Shown piece by piece: positions 60,419-64,000 of a stretch of DNA of 64,000 bases. Where the stretch lies: assembly GCA_020721445.1 (NCBI GenBank), contig DYMU01000007.1, positions 89,565-153,564 of the forward strand, in the 5' to 3' direction. The first letter of the stretch is position 1. Each line of letters opens with the position of its first letter. The notes under the pieces were generated by a model. It did not search any database, was not told the origin of the DNA, and saw nothing but the letters and a program-made list of their open reading frames with translations. Source of the stretch: Gemmobacter nectariphilus. GTDB taxonomy: Bacteria; Pseudomonadota; Alphaproteobacteria; Rhodobacterales; Rhodobacteraceae. A program made the translations under genes and the position numbers.

Positions 60419-61993
60419 TCAGGCCGCCTTGGCGGTCATCAGAACCTGCGCCTCGAACGCTTTCAGCGTGCGCCGCGCCGCCGGGCTGTAGCCATCGCCG
60501 GTGCGGGGATCAAGGTCGGGAAAGATGCAGGCAATCTCGGCAAGGATATCGGCCTCGAACAGGTGCAAGGTTTGCGGACCGGGCAGATAGCTTTCGGTCG
60601 CAAGCCCTTGGGATGACACGATCTGATGCCGGTCAAACAGCAGATGGACATAATCCACCATGCCGCCTTCCCGCACCCGCACTGACCGGCCATTGACCAG
60701 ATCCTTGGCTGAAATCAGCACCTCGTCACAGCCAAACAGCAGATCAGCCAGACAATCGCGCACCAGCACCCGGTGTTGCGGCGACACCAGCAGACGGCGG
60801 TGGTCGCCAAAGGTGCCTTCGCGGATCTCGATCGGGGCCAGTGCCCCCAGCGCCGCCACCTGCCGCTGCCCGATCCAGCGCAGCGGTTGCGGCCCGTCAT
60901 CCTTGGTCATCACCAGATCGCCGGGTCGCAGCGTTTCCACCGGGCGCTCGCCTTGCGGCGTCAGGATCATCGTACCCGCCACGAAACAGGGAATGGTGGT
61001 GACCTGCACCAATCCGGTATCGACACTTCCGCCACTGGTGGACTCGACGGTATAGGTAAAGTTCACCTGCTCGACATCGCCATTGCCGATCACGGTGATC
61101 GAGCCATCGGCGTTCAGTTGCACCTGTTGCCCCGAAGGCAGGGTGATGACCTGGCCTGCCAGAACATCCACCCCGTTGATCTGGGTGATCACCAGCGACC
61201 CCGGGCCTTGGTAGATATCGTTGTCCAGAACGGTGATGGTCTTGCTGCCGGTGGCGAACATCGTCTCGACATCGTCTTGCGCGGCCAGTGTGGTCTGGAT
61301 GCTGTCCCCGACGATGATCAGGTTTGAATCGTATTGCGCGTCACCGGTATCGGCGATGCCGATGCGGATCGAATTGGTCACCCCCGCATTCACCGGAATG
61401 GTCAGCGTCAGCGTGACGGTAAAGCCGTCCATCTCGGTGTTGTAGGCGTCGGTGGTGTTGTTGATGAACAGGTTCGGCTGGGTCAGCGGATTGATGTTGT
61501 TGATCGACGCGCTGCCGTTGCCAACCGTGACCGGCACATACGTCCCGTTGATCCAGACGCCCATCACGTCGTTGAAGTTTGAATTCACATACTCGGGGTA
61601 TTCCTCCGAGGTGAAGACAAAGCGCATCGACATCACATCGCCGGTCGGAATGAAATCCACGTCGATCCAGACCGCATCATAGGTGCGCGCCCCGGCAATG
61701 GTGTTGAACTGGGAATTGTTGTTGATGCCGCTCGTATCGGTCGAGGTGCCGGTGGACCGGTTTGGGTCACCCGAAGACTGGGTGAAACTGCTGACATTCC
61801 CGGTGGACAGGATCACGCCGGAAGATGTCGGCAAGACCCCCGGTGCCAGATCGCCGTCCGAATAGACGGCAGAACTGCCCCTCGGCCCGGTATAGCTTGC
61901 GCCCACGACCTGCACGCCGCTGCCAAACATCGCATTCGCCATTTCCAGCGCCGATGCGTTGGTGTCGTAGGATAGTTCTCTGCCTGTCGCCAA
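60419..61993 (-). CDS. Choice-of-anchor L plus Hint-domain protein
   Basis: A 524-residue protein. The N-terminal ~210 residues are a choice-of-anchor L domain ([40 protein letters not shown]). A linker domain follows, with a [13 protein letters not shown] segment, then a Hint_2 domain starting at Cys in [20 protein letters not shown] and continuing to [17 protein letters not shown] 61993 is chosen as start because GGAGG (61999-62003) is 5 bases away and the protein then begins [17 protein letters not shown]; the upstream GTG 62005 lacks this. Such proteins are large exported or surface proteins in Rhodobacteraceae; the role is unknown. Confidence 0.85.
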   Translation of the reverse strand: MATGRELSYDTNASALEMANAMFGSGVQVVGASYTGPRGSSAVYSDGDLAPGVLPTSSGVILSTGNVSSFTQSSGDPNRSTGTSTDTSGINNNSQFNTIAGARTYDAVWIDVDFIPTGDVMSMRFVFTSEEYPEYVNSNFNDVMGVWINGTYVPVTVGNGSASINNINPLTQPNLFINNTTDAYNTEMDGFTVTLTLTIPVNAGVTNSIRIGIADTGDAQYDSNLIIVGDSIQTTLAAQDDVETMFATGSKTITVLDNDIYQGPGSLVITQINGVDVLAGQVITLPSGQQVQLNADGSITVIGNGDVEQVNFTYTVESTSGGSVDTGLVQVTTIPCFVAGTMILTPQGERPVETLRPGDLVMTKDDGPQPLRWIGQRQVAALGALAPIEIREGTFGDHRRLLVSPQHRVLVRDCLADLLFGCDEVLISAKDLVNGRSVRVREGGMVDYVHLLFDRHQIVSSQGLATESYLPGPQTLHLFEADILAEIACIFPDLDPRTGDGYSPAARRTLKAFEAQVLMTAKAA

Positions 61994-62290
61994 GACTGCC
62001 TCCACCCGATTGAAGACAGGACATCAGATGCGGTCGGGGACATCCCCGCCGGAGCATTTTGTCGGTTTGGGTGCGTTGACCCTGCTCTGCCCTGCCTCTG
62101 GGACTTCTCGTTTTGTCAACGAATACCAGACTTTCGCCACAAGTCACCCTTCTTTTGGCCACAGCCTGAAGCAGTGGTGCGGTGCAGGCCGGCAAGCGTG
62201 GCTGTCACGCAACAGATCGGCCGGGGGCGGTGCGGCTTGCGGCGGGCGGACCAAGTCGATATTGCTGCCCCACCCCTTCCGGAGACCGCC

Positions 62291-63448
62291 ATGTCCAGCC
62301 ACCAAGGCCCGACTGATCCCGTTGCCCTGACCGCCGATCTGGTGCGCTGCCCTTCGGTCACGCCCGCCGAAGGCGGCGCGCTGGCGGTGCTGGAAACCCT
62401 GCTCACCGGCGCGGGCTTTGCCTGCACACGCGTCGACCGGGGCGGGGTGTCCAACCTATTTGCCCGCTGGGGCCTGCGCGGCGCCAACCGCAGTTTCGGC
62501 TTCAACGGCCATACCGACGTGGTCCCGGTGGGCGACCTTGCCGCCTGGACGCAAGACCCGTTCGGCGCGACCATCATTGATGGCTGGATGTATGGCCGCG
62601 GCACCACCGACATGAAGTCGGGCGTCGCCGCCTTTGCCGCCGCCGCGGTCGATTTCGTGCGCGACACCCCGCCCGATGGCGCGGTGATCCTTGCCATCAC
62701 CGGCGATGAGGAAGGCGATGCCCGGGACGGCACGGTCGCCTTGCTGGACTGGATGGCGACGCAGGGTGAACGCATGACCCACTGCCTTGTCGGCGAACCG
62801 ACCTGCCCGAATGACATGGGCGAGATGATGAAGATCGGCCGGCGTGGCAGCATGACGGCCTATATCACCGCAACCGGGGTGCAGGGGCACTCGGCCTATC
62901 CGCACCGCGCCCGCAACCCGATGACGGCGCTGGTCCGCCTGCTGTCGCGGCTGGAGGAAAAGCCGCTGGACGCGGGCAGCGATCACTTTGACGCCTCGAC
63001 GCTGGCCATCACCACCATTGATTGCGGCAACCCGGCCAACAACGTGATCCCGGCGCGCGGCACCGCCACCGTGAACATCCGCTTCAACGATCTGCATACC
63101 GGTGAAAGCCTGACCGCTTGGCTGAAGGATCACGCCATTGCCGTCGAACGCGAAACCGGCGTTCACATCGCCTGCCGCATCCAGATCTCCGGCGAAAGCT
63201 TTCTGACCCCGCCGGGCGCGTTTTCTGCCCTGATCGCCCGCGCGGTGCAGGCCGAAACCGGACGCATCCCCGCGGCCTCGACCTCGGGCGGCACCTCGGA
63301 TGCGCGCTTTGTCAAAGACCACTGCCCGGTGGTGGAATTCGGCTTGGTCGGCCGCACCATGCACCAGGTCGATGAACGGGTGCAGGTGGCGCAGATCCAT
63401 CAGCTCAAGGCGATCTATGCCCGCATCCTGCGTGACTATTTCGCATGA
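62291..63448 (+). CDS. dapE: Succinyl-diaminopimelate desuccinylase
   Basis: A 385-residue zinc peptidase-family enzyme (M20) that removes succinate from N-succinyl-LL-diaminopimelate. The metal and catalytic motifs are [42 protein letters not shown] (catalytic Glu pair) and [12 protein letters not shown]; the C-terminal ligand is in [20 protein letters not shown] 62291 follows GGAGA. The 285-base gap to the Hint gene holds no recognised gene. Its stop overlaps the GNAT start by ATGA. Confidence 0.96.
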   Translation: MSSHQGPTDPVALTADLVRCPSVTPAEGGALAVLETLLTGAGFACTRVDRGGVSNLFARWGLRGANRSFGFNGHTDVVPVGDLAAWTQDPFGATIIDGWMYGRGTTDMKSGVAAFAAAAVDFVRDTPPDGAVILAITGDEEGDARDGTVALLDWMATQGERMTHCLVGEPTCPNDMGEMMKIGRRGSMTAYITATGVQGHSAYPHRARNPMTALVRLLSRLEEKPLDAGSDHFDASTLAITTIDCGNPANNVIPARGTATVNIRFNDLHTGESLTAWLKDHAIAVERETGVHIACRIQISGESFLTPPGAFSALIARAVQAETGRIPAASTSGGTSDARFVKDHCPVVEFGLVGRTMHQVDERVQVAQIHQLKAIYARILRDYFA

Positions 63449-63870
63449 TCCACATCGCCCCGACGTGCGACATCACCACCTGCCGCGCCCTGCGCCGCGC
63501 GGTGTTCATCGAAGAACAGGGCGTGTCCGAGGCCGATGAGATCGACGATCTCGATGACACCGCCCTGCACCTGCTGGCAACGGTGGATGGTCGGCCCACC
63601 GGCACCGCCCGCCTGCTGATCCACGGCCATGTCGGCAAGATCGGCCGCGTCTGCGTGCTGCCCGCCGCGCGGGGCACCGGCCTCGGGGCCGCGATCATGC
63701 GCGCGGCGGTGGACGAATTGCGCCGCTCCCCCGGCCTGACCACGGCAAAACTCGGCGCACAAACCCATGCCATCGGCTTTTACGAACGCCTTGGCTTCAC
63801 CGCCATCGGCCCGGTCTATGATGACGCGGGCATCGCGCACCGCGACATGGTGCTGGCGCTGCACGGCTAG
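63445..63870 (+). CDS. GNAT family N-acetyltransferase (ElaA-like)
   Basis: A 141-residue acetyltransferase starting with [20 protein letters not shown], typical of the ElaA/YjcF GNAT subgroup. The acetyl-CoA motif is [20 protein letters not shown], followed by [19 protein letters not shown]. The acceptor is unknown. It is coupled to dapE through the ATGA overlap. Confidence 0.87.
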   Translation: MIHIAPTCDITTCRALRRAVFIEEQGVSEADEIDDLDDTALHLLATVDGRPTGTARLLIHGHVGKIGRVCVLPAARGTGLGAAIMRAAVDELRRSPGLTTAKLGAQTHAIGFYERLGFTAIGPVYDDAGIAHRDMVLALHG

Positions 63871-63906
63871 GCTGTGCCCTCTGGGGCAATGTCCTGCCCT
63901 GCCGCA

Positions 63907-63940
63907 TTGCTGCTTTACAAATACTCATCTTCGGGCGGGC
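63907..63940. repeat. Extragenic repeat motif, copy 2
   Basis: TTGCTGCTTTACAAATACTC followed by a CGGGCGGGC-type tail, about 37 bases past the GNAT stop. It repeats the block found at 4349-4369 with one small change. Confidence 0.45.
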
Positions 63941-63950
63941 CGCTGGCCTA

Positions 63951-64000
63951 GGGCCTGTTGACGTTTGAGGATTCACAAATCGGTTGCGGGGTGATTCAAG
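63951..64000. mobile_element. Possible left end of an IS5-type insertion sequence (truncated by window)
   Basis: After a CTAG (63948-63951), the sequence GGGCCTGTTGACGTTTGAGG begins and continues to the edge. The CTAG target and a GGxCTGTTGAC-type terminus resemble IS5/IS427-group elements in this family, and the sequence beyond lacks any recognisable neighbouring gene. No transposase is visible because the window stops. Confidence 0.35.

Noticed and set aside
62075..62120. GTTGAC and GTCAAC facing -35-like hexamers between the Hint gene and dapE
   Set aside because: No -10-like sequence is found at 16-18 bases on either strand (TGGGAC and GGCAGG respectively), so no promoter is called.
1..64000. 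CRISPR arrays, tRNA or rRNA genes and prophage
   Set aside because: No regularly spaced direct repeats, no tRNA cloverleaf that I could recognise and no integrase, capsid or terminase motifs were seen.

Overview
The window is a GC-rich chromosomal segment from an alphaproteobacterium, most likely of the family Rhodobacteraceae (Rhodobacter/Gemmobacter/Tabrizicola-like). The placement rests on the RpoE-ChrR singlet-oxygen module with its divergent operon, the rbfA/truB/rpsO/pnp neighbourhood, an SDHAF4-type DUF1674 protein, Hint/RTX proteins and a hook-to-P-ring flagellar block. No tRNA, rRNA, CRISPR array or complete mobile element was seen. Genes are tightly packed, and many same-strand neighbours overlap by ATGA or TGATG.

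Layout. 1-6553 (mainly minus) carries translation and RNA genes: pnp (cut by the window edge), rpsO, truB and rbfA. They are interrupted by an RTX repeat protein on the plus strand, a DUF1643 protein and a secreted phosphodiester-glycosidase-like protein. 6653-9418 holds dapB, a small secreted protein, a DUF1674 protein and an rsmB-type methyltransferase. 9439-15548 is the RpoE-ChrR stress locus: a five-gene minus-strand operon (flavin oxidoreductase, DUF1365, MFS, DUF3833, SDR) diverges from rpoE-chrR. Both sides have a TGATCC-N18-TAnnA promoter. 15655-18917 is a four-gene operon (calcineurin-like phosphoesterase, GT21 glycosyltransferase, DedA, GT2 glycosyltransferase) that resembles the PlcP/Agt lipid-remodelling system. 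19033-24604 holds an AbrB-family membrane protein, a LysR regulator, an OmpA/GNAT/CinA-like operon and map. 24706-30529 is a flagellar block, motB-flgE-flgK-flgL-flgI. 30619-32634 holds an aldo/keto reductase and a BrkB-family membrane protein. 32600-35433 is a vanadium-haloperoxidase-like/CRTAC1 pair just downstream of the xylose operon xylF-H-G-B-A (35474-41492), whose divergent regulator is the ROK protein XylR. 43152-48835 is tamA-tamB, followed by a small membrane protein.

49444-57110 is a nine-gene minus-strand operon: creatininase, ABC ATPase, ABC permease, cytosine-deaminase-like amidohydrolase, FAD-linked oxidase, NMT1/THI5-like binding protein, NAD(P)H oxidoreductase, RidA and a RutR-like TetR regulator. 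A near-perfect 22-bp palindrome with the core ACCAATTGGT lies upstream of the first gene. This looks like a self-contained uptake and degradation system for a nitrogen compound, probably cyclic. It is the best candidate in the window for an undescribed pathway.

57340-63870 holds a LOG-family protein, dapD, a small conserved protein, a pair of Hint-domain proteins on the opposite strand, dapE and a GNAT protein. The last ~50 bases look like the start of an IS5-type insertion sequence.
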